DNA of 64,000 bases from Enterovibrio norvegicus DSM 15893 (GTDB lineage Bacteria; Pseudomonadota; Gammaproteobacteria; Enterobacterales; Vibrionaceae), in assembly GCF_900115495.1 (NCBI RefSeq), contig NZ_FOWR01000002.1, positions 124,001-188,000 of the forward strand, read 5' to 3'. The translations under genes and the position numbers were made by a program. The notes beneath the pieces are model-generated. The model searched no databases. It was not told the origin of the DNA and saw only the letters and a list, made by a program, of their open reading frames with translations. Of this stretch, positions 1-8,321 are shown piece after piece (the first letter of the stretch is position 1; every line of letters begins with the position of its first letter).

Positions 1-36
1 ACATTGAGCCTCAGACAAATATCAAGGGGAAAGACC

Positions 37-510
37 ATGACAACCATTAACATTGGCATCAACGAGCAAGACAGATTGGCAATCGCGCAAGGTTTAAAGC
101 ATCTACTGGCAGACTCTTATACCTTGTATTTGCAAACTCACAACTTCCATTGGAACGTCACGGGTAAACAATTCCGTGAACTTCATATGATGTTCGAAGA
201 GCAATACAATGCTTTGGCGTTGGCGGTGGATGACATTGCAGAGCGGATTCGTACATTGGGTGTTGCGGCACCGGGCACGTATAAAGCGTTTGCGGAATTG
301 AGTGCGATTGACGAAGTCGACGGTGTACCGAGCGCGGATGACATGGTTGATATTCTGACGCATGGTCATGAGCAAGTGGTGCGTACAGCTCGCCATGTTC
401 TCAAACTTGCACAACAAGCGGATGATGAATCCTCAGCATCTTTGGTTTCAGATCGTATGCGAGAGCATGAGAAAACAGCGTGGATGTTAAGAGCGCTACG
501 CGAGGTATAG
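37..510 (+). CDS. dps: Dps family ferritin-like DNA-protection protein
   Basis: Iron-storing, DNA-protecting mini-ferritin that oxidises Fe(II), usually with hydrogen peroxide, inside a 12-subunit shell. The 157-residue product shows the Dps ferroxidase ligands spaced as in the family: His38 (in HWNVTG), His50, Glu54, Asp65 and Glu69. The start at 37 has AAGGGGA just upstream, whereas the longer open frame begins near the window edge without such a signal. It converges with the copper cluster, with hairpins between them. The N-terminal tail is short and not very basic, so DNA binding may be weak. Function by family is secure; the DNA-binding ability is not shown. Confidence 0.93.
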   Translation: MTTINIGINEQDRLAIAQGLKHLLADSYTLYLQTHNFHWNVTGKQFRELHMMFEEQYNALALAVDDIAERIRTLGVAAPGTYKAFAELSAIDEVDGVPSADDMVDILTHGHEQVVRTARHVLKLAQQADDESSASLVSDRMREHEKTAWMLRALREV

Positions 511-547
511 TTCCCTCAATGTGTGTTGCTTTTCACTATAGCGAATT

Positions 548-592
548 AAAAAACCGACAGGAGGTCATGTCGGGCATGACGCCCGACATGAC
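548..592 (-). terminator. Terminator with overlapping alternative hairpins between dps and the cupredoxin gene
   Basis: On the minus strand CCGACA pairs with TGTCGG (568-573 with 554-559) and is followed by six T, a standard intrinsic terminator for the copper cluster. A second, stronger perfect 12-bp hairpin (564-575 with 581-592) uses part of the same bases, so the two stems exclude each other. Confidence 0.65.
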
Positions 593-605
593 ATGGATGA
601 CCATT

Positions 606-1154
606 TTATAGCGCCAAGCTTTTTACCATTCCTGCCTCCGCATGCCCGGGAATATTGCAGGCAAACTCCACGTTCTTATCGCCATGAAAATGCCACAACA
701 ATTGTTTGGCTTTACCGGGTTTTACCGTGACCGTGCTTCCTGAATCATGGTCGTGGTGACTTGTCGTGGTTTTCATCATTTCTCGGTGCTTCAATTGTTC
801 ATCCAGTGAGCCGATTGAAAATTCATGATCAATGTTGCCAATGTTCATTACCACAAATTGCACCACGTCATTCGGTTCGATGGTCACGTCTTTTTTGAAA
901 TTAATGCGCATGTCATCCGATAAAATAACGTGAACGACCTTGTCTGGCTTTGCGCCATTCGCGGGCATACCGACCGCAGACATGCCCTCCATATCCATCA
1001 TGTCGGAGTGATCCATCTTGGTGTTATCCATTTTTCCATGATCCATTTCAGCATGGTTCATTTGGCTATGATCCATGTTTGAATGCTCCATGGCGTTAGA
1101 AAAAACGCTTGTCGAAATGAATGCGAGTGATAGTGCAAGGAGTGTTTTTTTCAT
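606..1154 (-). CDS. Periplasmic cupredoxin-like copper protein with N-terminal Met/His pentapeptide repeats
   Basis: Predicted secreted copper-binding protein of 182 residues. A signal peptide (MKKTLLALSLAFISTSVFS) is followed by about six tandem five-residue units of the form M-(D/E/N)-(H/N)-x-x, then a cupredoxin fold. The C-terminal FACNIPGHAEAGM gives the type-1 copper Cys, His and Met ligands, and the His of HEFSIG supplies the fourth. The start at 1154 is chosen because the eight upstream codons would precede the signal peptide. It is the last gene of the leftward cus cluster, 69 bp after cusA. It probably buffers or hands on periplasmic copper; whether it oxidises Cu(I) cannot be told. 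Confidence 0.85.
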   Translation of the reverse strand: MKKTLLALSLAFISTSVFSNAMEHSNMDHSQMNHAEMDHGKMDNTKMDHSDMMDMEGMSAVGMPANGAKPDKVVHVILSDDMRINFKKDVTIEPNDVVQFVVMNIGNIDHEFSIGSLDEQLKHREMMKTTTSHHDHDSGSTVTVKPGKAKQLLWHFHGDKNVEFACNIPGHAEAGMVKSLAL

Positions 1155-1223
1155 AATGTATGCCTTTTTGTCAGTCAATTTTAACCGCCGTATCTGCTCA
1201 ACGGACAGATGCGGCGATAGGTA

Positions 1224-4200
1224 TTAATGAAGTTCTTTGTGTTTCCACAGTTTGAAAATTGCAGGGATCACCAACAACGTGAGAAGCAGGGCAGACGCCA
1301 TGCCCCCAATCATGGGTGCGGCGATGCGCTGCATAACTTCAGAGCCAGTGCCTTCGCCATACATGATGGGAATAAGGCCAATGATGACGGTAAGCACTGT
1401 CATCATGACGGGGCGAACACGCAACCCTGCACCTACGCGGATAGCATGGGTCAGATCGTCTGCGTTTAATTGACGGGATTGCTCGATGGCATCTTGTTTC
1501 ATGCCATGCCACGATTGGTTCAAGTACACCATCATGATGACGCCAATTTCGACTGCAACGCCGGCCAGCGCAATGAAGCCAACACCAACCGCAATGGAGA
1601 AATTGAAGTTCAGGAAATACATCAACCAAAGCCCGCCCACCATTGCCAGTGGGAGTGTCGCCATGATGATGAGCATTTCACCCACGCGGCGGAAACTCAT
1701 GTAGAGCAACAGCATGATGATGGACAAGGTGATGGGTACAACCACGCTCAAGCGTTCTTTTGCACGCTCCATGTATTCGTATTGCCCTGACCATGCCAGC
1801 GAGTAGCCCGCAGGCAGTGCCAACTGCTCGGCAACAATCTGCTGTGCTTCCGTGACGTAAGAACCCAAATCGCGTTGATCGATATCGACGAACACCCAGC
1901 CATTTGGACGTGCGTTCTCGGTTTTGATCATGGGCGGGCCATCTTCATAACGAATGTCAGCAACGTCAGCCAACGCAATGCGCGCGCCATTCGGCGTTAC
2001 TAATGGCAGCTCTTGAAGCTTGACGACGGAATCACGGTAATCTTGCGGGTAACGCACATTGACGGGGTAGCGTTCTAGCCCTTCGATGGTTTCACCAACG
2101 TTCATACCGCCTACAGCAGTGGAAATCACTTGTTGAACATCTTTAATGCTTAAACCGTAACGGGCTGCTGCACGACGTTCGATATCGATGGTAACGTAGC
2201 GTCCTCCCGCCACACGTTCGGCATAGACAGACGCCGTGCCCGGAATCGTGTTCAAGATGGGTTCGAGCTGCGCACCGATAGATTCAATCACGGCCAGTTC
2301 TGGGCCTGCGATTTTGATGCCGATAGGCGTTTTAATGCCCGTTGCCAGCATGTCGATACGTGTTTTAATCGGCATAACCCAGGCATTAGTCAGACCGGGG
2401 AATTGAATCAGACTGTCGAATTCTTTTCGTAGCGATTCTGTCGTGACGCCTTCTCGCCACTCAGTGCGTGGTTTCAACTGAATCACAGTTTCAATCATGG
2501 TGAGCGGCGCGGGATCGGTAGCAGTTTCTGCGCGTCCGATTTTGCCCCACACGGTGTGCACTTCAGGCACGGTTTTGATCAGCTTGTTGGTTTGCTGTAG
2601 TAACTCACGCGCTTTGCCAATGGAAATGCCCGGGTAGGTGGTGGGCATATACATCAGATCGCCTTCATCCAACGGCGGGATAAACTCGCTCCCCAATTTG
2701 CTGGTGGGGTAATACGCCGACGCCAGCAAGGCGAAGGCAACCACAAGCATGGTTTTCGGGAAACGAAGGCTGAGGTTGAGTGCGGGTCGATAAAGCGCCA
2801 CTAAGCCTCGGTTGACCGGGTTTTTATGCTCGGGCAACACCTTACCGCGAATGAAGTAACCCATGAGCACGGGAACCAGTGTGATCGCAAGGCCCGCAGA
2901 TGCTGCCATCGCGAAGGTTTTCGTGAAAGCAAGCGGTGAGAACATTTTGCCTTCTTGCCCTTCCAGCGCAAACACAGGCACAAAACTCAATGTAATGATG
3001 ATGAGCGAGAAGAAAAGCGGCGCGCCGACTTCTTCTGCGGCTTTGCTGATCACCTGCCAACGGTTTTTGTCGGTTAAGGGTGTGCGCTCAATATGTTTGT
3101 GTACGTTTTCGATCATCACAATCGCACCGTCCACCATGGCACCAATGGCGATCGCTATGCCGCCAAGTGACATGATGTTGGCGTTGATGCCTTGCCAATG
3201 CATCACGATAAACGCAGATAAAATACCTATTGGTAAGCTGATCGCGATGATCAGGGATGAGCGAATGTGGAAAAGAAAGAGCGCGCAGACCAACGCAACA
3301 ACGATGAACTCTTCCGCCAATTTCTTCCAAAGGTTCTCAACGGCGTCATCAATCAAGGTTGAGCGATCGTAGGTGGCCACGATTTCCACACCGTCAGGCA
3401 AACCGCGTTGCAGTTCCGCGAGCTTCTCTTTGACGTTGGCGATGACATCACTGGCGTTTTCACCAAAGCGCATGACGATCACGCCACCCGTGGCTTCACC
3501 TTCACCATTGAATTCAGAAATGCCACGACGCATCTGCGGACCAATGTTGATGTCCGCAATGTCGCCTAACAGCAGGGGCGTGCCTTTCTCTGTCACCTTG
3601 AGTGGAATGGATTGAATGTCTTCTACATTCGTCAGGTAACCCGTGGTGCGAACCATGTGCTCGGCTTCTGCAATTTCAATCACCGATGCACCGGTTTCTT
3701 GGTTGCCGTTTTGAATCGCGATGTTCACTTGTTGCAGCGTCAGGTTGTAGGCGCGCAGCTTTGCAGGATCGATCTGCACTTGGTACTGCTTCACCATGCC
3801 GCCAACCGTTGCGACTTCTGATACGCCCTCAACGGTTTGCAGTTCGTACTTCAAGAACCAATCTTGTAGGCTGCGCAGTTCTGCCAGATCGTGCTGTCCG
3901 GTTTTGTCCTGCAAGATGTAGCTGTATATCCAACCCACGCCCGTCGCGTCGGGGCCCAGTGTGGGTTTTGCACTAGGTGGAAGTTTTGGCGCGACTTGAC
4001 TTAAATACTCCAACACGCGCGATCGTGCCCAGTACATGTCGGTATCATCATTAAATATGATGTAAACGTAAGAATCGCCAAAGAAGGAATAACCCCGCAC
4101 CGTTTCTGCGCCGGGCACTGCAAGCATTGCCGTCGTCAGAGGGTAAGTCACTTGGTCTTCGACGACTTGTGGCGCTTGACCTGGGTAGGTGGTTTTGATG

Positions 4201-4343
4201 ATGACTTGCACATCCGACAGATCGGGCAGGGCATCAACGGGCGTGTTTTTCACGCTGTACAAGCCACCAAGGGTAAGAAACACCGTCGCGACCAACACGA
4301 GAAAACGGTTGGCGATTGACCAGCGAATAATGGCACCAATCAT
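1224..4343 (-). CDS. cusA: CusA-type heavy-metal RND efflux pump, inner-membrane permease
   Basis: Proton-driven Cu(I)/Ag(I) exporter of the HME-RND family, 1039 residues, the normal length. The N terminus is the first transmembrane helix, followed by the large periplasmic porter domain and the central helices containing the acidic GAMVDGAIVMIENVHK segment used for proton relay. Three methionines matching the CusA metal site lie in LMYMP, TMIE and DMLATGIK. It starts inside the stop of cusB (ATGA overlap), so the two are translationally coupled. It should form a tripartite pump with CusB and the TolC-type protein upstream. Confidence 0.95.
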   Translation of the reverse strand: MIGAIIRWSIANRFLVLVATVFLTLGGLYSVKNTPVDALPDLSDVQVIIKTTYPGQAPQVVEDQVTYPLTTAMLAVPGAETVRGYSFFGDSYVYIIFNDDTDMYWARSRVLEYLSQVAPKLPPSAKPTLGPDATGVGWIYSYILQDKTGQHDLAELRSLQDWFLKYELQTVEGVSEVATVGGMVKQYQVQIDPAKLRAYNLTLQQVNIAIQNGNQETGASVIEIAEAEHMVRTTGYLTNVEDIQSIPLKVTEKGTPLLLGDIADINIGPQMRRGISEFNGEGEATGGVIVMRFGENASDVIANVKEKLAELQRGLPDGVEIVATYDRSTLIDDAVENLWKKLAEEFIVVALVCALFLFHIRSSLIIAISLPIGILSAFIVMHWQGINANIMSLGGIAIAIGAMVDGAIVMIENVHKHIERTPLTDKNRWQVISKAAEEVGAPLFFSLIIITLSFVPVFALEGQEGKMFSPLAFTKTFAMAASAGLAITLVPVLMGYFIRGKVLPEHKNPVNRGLVALYRPALNLSLRFPKTMLVVAFALLASAYYPTSKLGSEFIPPLDEGDLMYMPTTYPGISIGKARELLQQTNKLIKTVPEVHTVWGKIGRAETATDPAPLTMIETVIQLKPRTEWREGVTTESLRKEFDSLIQFPGLTNAWVMPIKTRIDMLATGIKTPIGIKIAGPELAVIESIGAQLEPILNTIPGTASVYAERVAGGRYVTIDIERRAAARYGLSIKDVQQVISTAVGGMNVGETIEGLERYPVNVRYPQDYRDSVVKLQELPLVTPNGARIALADVADIRYEDGPPMIKTENARPNGWVFVDIDQRDLGSYVTEAQQIVAEQLALPAGYSLAWSGQYEYMERAKERLSVVVPITLSIIMLLLYMSFRRVGEMLIIMATLPLAMVGGLWLMYFLNFNFSIAVGVGFIALAGVAVEIGVIMMVYLNQSWHGMKQDAIEQSRQLNADDLTHAIRVGAGLRVRPVMMTVLTVIIGLIPIMYGEGTGSEVMQRIAAPMIGGMASALLLTLLVIPAIFKLWKHKELH

Positions 4344-6061
4344 TGTTGGCCTCCTGCCATTTCAAGCGCTTTGAGTATGTAGCTTGAGCCGTGTTTAACC
4401 ACGAGGAACCGAACGGTTTGCCCCTCAGAAAAACCCACGAGATCCACGCTTTCATCGGCAGAAAAATTCATTTCTCCCGCGTCCCATTGCCATTCATTCA
4501 CGGCATCGTGGCGCAGTGTGATCATGCCGAAATCGGCCATCAACATGGAAATGTCACCAGTGACCCACACTTGGTTTACGGTAGATGACTCGCTCAACGT
4601 GAAATCGACGATTTCATATTGGCCTGATGGGGCTTTTTTCATTTCAAAGTCGATACGCTGACCTGCCTTGGCGTCGGGCATGTCCATGCCGTCTGCTAGG
4701 GTGAAGTTCATTACCATGCCCGGCCAATTCCACTCAGGAACAGGCTCATGATTAATGGTGAACATGCGGTGGCCTGACATTACATCGGTGATTTCACCTT
4801 TCGCCCACATGGTCTCTGGCACGCTGTCTTGCGGGTTTTCTTTTATAGCATTGATGCGAGACAAGTCGGCGGTTTGGCTCGATTCTGAATCCAGCATAAA
4901 GTGTGCGGATGTCACCACGCGGTGTTGCTCTGTTAATCCGTCCAGCACTTCAATGCGGCTTCCGGCTTCTCGGCCAATTTCAATGCGAGCAGAACGGTAT
5001 TTTCCTTCGCCTTCGGCAAGCACAACCCGTGTAATACCACCTGAGCGGATCACCGCGCTATTCGGCACGGTGAGCACTGCTTCATCCGTGACAGGTTGAA
5101 GCGCAATATTGGCGAACATGTTTGGTTTAAGTTCGCCATTGGGATTGTCGAACTTTAAGCGCACGCGCAAGGTGCGGGTTTTTGGATCAAGAATGGGATA
5201 GACGTAATCGATGTTCCCTTTCCATGCTTTTCCGGGGATCGCATCTAGCGTCATGGTGGCGAGGCTGCCTGCTTTCATCCAGTGTGCTTGACGTTCGAAG
5301 ACCTCTGCATCAACCCACACTTCATCGAGTGGGCCCGCACTTATTACCGCTTGTGCTGGCGACAAATAGCCACCTTCACGAATGTTCAAACTCGCAATGA
5401 TGCCGTCTGCCACGGCCTTGATATCGACGGTTTGTGATGCTTTTCCACGTTTGACGATAGATTGGATTTGTTCGCGGTCTACACCCATCGAAACCAAGCG
5501 CTCAGTCGCGCCTTTGACCAAGCCTTTTCGGCTCGTTCGGTAGGCGTTGAGCAACTCTTCTTGGGCTTTTACCAATTCAGGCGAGTAAAGGGTAAACAGC
5601 ACATCGCCTTTGGTAACTTTCTCACCAACGGCGTTGATATAGAGCTTTTCCACCCAGCCCGCGATACGCACATTGGTTTGCCAAAGTTTGCTTTCATCAA
5701 ACGCGATATAGCCAACGGTTTCGATACGCGGCGCAAGCTTGGCCAGAGAAACACCTTCGGTTTTCACACCAAGGTTGTTTTCAACGGAAGGGTTGATTTT
5801 AACCGTGCCTGCTTGGTCATTTTTACCCGCAAGGTCATCTTCATAAACAGGGACTAAATCCATGCCCATTGGCGATAGGCCGGGTTTGTCTCGCTGATAG
5901 TTAGGGTCCATCGGGGCGACCCAATACAAGGGTTCTTTCTCACCGTTTGCTGACGCCTCGGCCATGTTTGGCATGGAATGGCCTGACAGCAGAAGGTTTG
6001 CTCCAAATCCAATGGCACCGCCAACGAGCAACGCGAGAGTGGCTATTTGCATTGTTTTCAT
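4340..6061 (-). CDS. cusB: CusB-type periplasmic adaptor with two C-terminal CusF-like domains
   Basis: Membrane-fusion subunit linking CusA to the outer-membrane channel, 573 residues against about 400 in E. coli CusB. Order: N-terminal anchor or signal; a heavy-metal-binding YHS-like segment (YWVAPMDPNYQRDKPGLSP); lipoyl/hairpin and beta-barrel domains; then two tandem CusF-like domains from about residue 415. The first keeps His, Trp and both metal-binding Met (NWPGMVMNF). The second keeps His, Trp and one Met, but the first Met position is Gly (QWDAGEMNF). E. coli makes CusF as a separate chaperone, so here it is built into the adaptor. The start lies 17 bp after the cusC stop. Confidence 0.92.
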   Translation of the reverse strand: MKTMQIATLALLVGGAIGFGANLLLSGHSMPNMAEASANGEKEPLYWVAPMDPNYQRDKPGLSPMGMDLVPVYEDDLAGKNDQAGTVKINPSVENNLGVKTEGVSLAKLAPRIETVGYIAFDESKLWQTNVRIAGWVEKLYINAVGEKVTKGDVLFTLYSPELVKAQEELLNAYRTSRKGLVKGATERLVSMGVDREQIQSIVKRGKASQTVDIKAVADGIIASLNIREGGYLSPAQAVISAGPLDEVWVDAEVFERQAHWMKAGSLATMTLDAIPGKAWKGNIDYVYPILDPKTRTLRVRLKFDNPNGELKPNMFANIALQPVTDEAVLTVPNSAVIRSGGITRVVLAEGEGKYRSARIEIGREAGSRIEVLDGLTEQHRVVTSAHFMLDSESSQTADLSRINAIKENPQDSVPETMWAKGEITDVMSGHRMFTINHEPVPEWNWPGMVMNFTLADGMDMPDAKAGQRIDFEMKKAPSGQYEIVDFTLSESSTVNQVWVTGDISMLMADFGMITLRHDAVNEWQWDAGEMNFSADESVDLVGFSEGQTVRFLVVKHGSSYILKALEMAGGQQ

Positions 6062-6078
6062 TATTTATCCTGCCTTGC

Positions 6079-7473
6079 TTACTGCTGATGACGTGGTGTT
6101 GGGTGAGAAATGTCAGGCTGAACCGCATCGAATTCGAAACCGCCTAATAACGCAGCAAGGTTGCTGTTCACAAGGTTCAAATCGGTAATCAATCGCTGTT
6201 GTTCAAGTTCAAGCGCTAGCTCATCCGCGGCGGCTGTGATGACGTCATTGAATTGCGACGTGTTGTTTTGGTAACCACGTTCGACGGCATTGGTGCGCGC
6301 GCGAGCTTGAGAAAGCAGGGTGGATTGATAGCGATTGAGCCGTTGTTCAAGGTTGCTTCTGTCAACCAGCAGTGCATTCACTTTTGCGTTCATTTGCGCA
6401 AGAAGCAGGTCTTTTTGAGACTTGGCTGCGCCGACTTGGTATTGCGCGGCGGCGTAGGTGCGGTCTTGTTTGTTTTCGGTAAACAGGGGAACGTCTAGGG
6501 TGACATAGGCGCTAACAAGATCAGACGCCGGTTGGCCGTTCATGCCATTCGCTTGGCGATGGGCATACATCACTTCTACGCCGAATTGGGGGCTATAAGC
6601 TTGCTCCGCAATATTGACCTGTGTTTTGTTCACTGCGATGGCCGCATCGGCCATTTTTACCATGGGGTGCTGCGCCAGTAATGCGTAATGTGCTGTGTCG
6701 TCACTGTGTTGGAGACGCGTGTTTAACGCACGCCAATTCAGTGTATTGGTGGCAATCAGGTCTTGTTCATGTTGAAGCCAGCTTGCGCCCAACCATTCAG
6801 AAAGCTGGGAAACAATGCGGCGCTGCACTTGTGCGTTAGCGTGAAGTTTTTCGTCTAACTTACTCACTTGAAGTTGAGCATTCAGTAGATCCTGCGCTTC
6901 ACTCTTGCCGATGGCGTAATTGGTTTGGATGAAGTTAGCCAATTCACGCACCAAATGCTGGTTTTCACGCAGGATCCTTTCAGCCTGTTGTTGATACCCC
7001 AACTCAAGCCAAAGTTGTGTCATGTTGTTGGCGATATCCAGTTCACGAGAGGCAACTTGAAGCGCAATGCCATCCGCTTGTTGATTGGCTTTTGTTGCTT
7101 GCAGAGAAAGGGTTGAACCACGTTCGAACTGTTGCATCAGCCCAACCGAAAGGTTGGTCATTGGGTCTTCATCAAACTGAAAACTGTCAACAGGCAAGCC
7201 GCCGAAGCCGACCTTGATTTTAGGATCCATCAAGGTTGAACTAGCAATGCCCGTTTCACGCATGGCTTGCGATTGGGCGTAAAACGTTTGGCGGCTTTTA
7301 TCCTCAGTTAATGCTTGTTCGATGAGATGTTTCAGCGCCACTGGCGTGCTTGAAACGTCTTCTTTGATGATGTGCGTCGTTTCACCCGCCGCAAATGCAG
7401 GCAATGATGACCACGCCGCGGCACAGATCGACAGTGCCAATACGCTTGGTTTTATTTTCACAGCTAAATCCAT
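6079..7473 (-). CDS. cusC: TolC-family outer-membrane efflux protein of the copper pump
   Basis: Outer-membrane channel for the Cus pump, 464 residues with signal peptide (start MDLAVKIKPSVLALS, Ala-rich cleavage region ending PAFA). Two outer-membrane-factor repeats rich in long amphipathic helices are visible (for example from ALKHLIEQALTED and from LAQHPMVKMADAAIA). No lipobox Cys is seen, unlike E. coli CusC, so it is probably not lipidated. The start at 7473 is chosen to begin at the signal peptide rather than 18 codons upstream. It precedes cusB by 17 bp in the same direction. The symbol follows context; by sequence alone it is TolC family. Confidence 0.88.
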   Translation of the reverse strand: MDLAVKIKPSVLALSICAAAWSSLPAFAAGETTHIIKEDVSSTPVALKHLIEQALTEDKSRQTFYAQSQAMRETGIASSTLMDPKIKVGFGGLPVDSFQFDEDPMTNLSVGLMQQFERGSTLSLQATKANQQADGIALQVASRELDIANNMTQLWLELGYQQQAERILRENQHLVRELANFIQTNYAIGKSEAQDLLNAQLQVSKLDEKLHANAQVQRRIVSQLSEWLGASWLQHEQDLIATNTLNWRALNTRLQHSDDTAHYALLAQHPMVKMADAAIAVNKTQVNIAEQAYSPQFGVEVMYAHRQANGMNGQPASDLVSAYVTLDVPLFTENKQDRTYAAAQYQVGAAKSQKDLLLAQMNAKVNALLVDRSNLEQRLNRYQSTLLSQARARTNAVERGYQNNTSQFNDVITAAADELALELEQQRLITDLNLVNSNLAALLGGFEFDAVQPDISHPTPRHQQ

Positions 7474-7570
7474 TCTGTATACGTCAAAGCCAACGCTAGA
7501 CGCAGAAAAATCCTCTGCTAGAGACACGCTGATAGGCGTGCAGAAAGCAAATAAGAAAACAGAGAGAGAT

Positions 7571-7990
7571 TTACGCTATTGGGGGTCTATACAGGGAACG
7601 CGGAAAGGTTATCAACGCATGGTTTGATTCAGTAGGGACCAGCGCCAACGCCGTGCGATGTAAAACGGCTTGATGGTCAGAGGCGAGAAACGCAAACACA
7701 CTGACGCAGACAAGTGTGCAGCAGTTGGTTTCCATGTCATCCATCGATCCACAATGTGGGGATTCGGTGTTCGACGTTTTCGGGATGTTGGTGTGATGTG
7801 CATGTGGGTTCGACGACCTGTCCGTCATCTGGCAATCCAGCACATTGGATGAAGCCGTGTGTGGTGTCACTTGCTTCGTTGGCAGCATGTCCATGGCCAT
7901 CATTGTCGATCCTGATGCAACACCAGACATCAGCATGACGAGCAAGCTGATGAGAGATATCCAGTATGTGCGGAAGGACGAAAAGCGCAT
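7571..7990 (-). CDS. Small secreted Cys/His/Met-rich protein, first gene of the copper operon
   Basis: I do not recognise a named family with certainty. The 139-residue product has an N-terminal hydrophobic segment (YWISLISLLVMLMSGVASG) acting as signal or anchor, then a region with many candidate copper ligands: MMAMDM, DCQM, HAHHTN, PHCGSM and NCCTLVC. A second hydrophobic stretch follows, and the end is SLYRPPIA. It lies directly downstream of the CueR-like promoter and 97 bp before cusC, so it should be co-transcribed with the pump. A role in periplasmic copper sensing or delivery is inference from residue content and position. Confidence 0.75.
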   Translation of the reverse strand: MRFSSFRTYWISLISLLVMLMSGVASGSTMMAMDMLPTKQVTPHTASSNVLDCQMTDRSSNPHAHHTNIPKTSNTESPHCGSMDDMETNCCTLVCVSVFAFLASDHQAVLHRTALALVPTESNHALITFPRSLYRPPIA

Positions 7991-8022
7991 GTGATGATGT
8001 CAACAAAGCCAATATTGATATA

Positions 8023-8053
8023 AGCGTAAACGTTCCAGTAGGGGGAAGGTCAA
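8023..8053 (-). promoter_or_regulatory. CueR/MerR-type copper-responsive promoter for the cus cluster
   Basis: Read on the minus strand: -35 TTGACC, a 19-bp spacer, then -10 TACGCT. The spacer contains the imperfect dyad ACCTTCC...GGAACGT. The long 19-bp spacer and the ACCTTCC/GGAAGGT dyad are the hallmarks of promoters activated by CueR, such as E. coli copA. It lies about 35 bp before the first gene of the cluster. No cueR gene is in the window. Confidence 0.75.
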
Positions 8054-8321
8054 TGCGATTTCGATAAAATGGCACTTATTGAGTGCTGTATGAATAATAT
8101 TTGAGCGGCGTGTTTTTGATTTATTACTCATTACCGCTTGGGTTGGGGGGAATAATTCACCGATGAAATGGGTTTGCGCTTTCTTGGTTTAATGCAACCA
8201 AATCAGAGCCAACTAACTAAAATTAAACGATTTTCCAATTCAATCATACTTCACATTTTCTTTCTCAATACAGGCATAACATCGTATCGGTTTGTTTATT
8301 AATGGATAAATGGAGCGACTG
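8054..8321. other. Intergenic region between the copper promoter and the malic enzyme gene
   Basis: AT-rich non-coding stretch which must hold the rightward malic enzyme promoter. I see no convincing RNA structure or named operator in it besides the copper promoter at its left edge. Confidence 0.5.
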
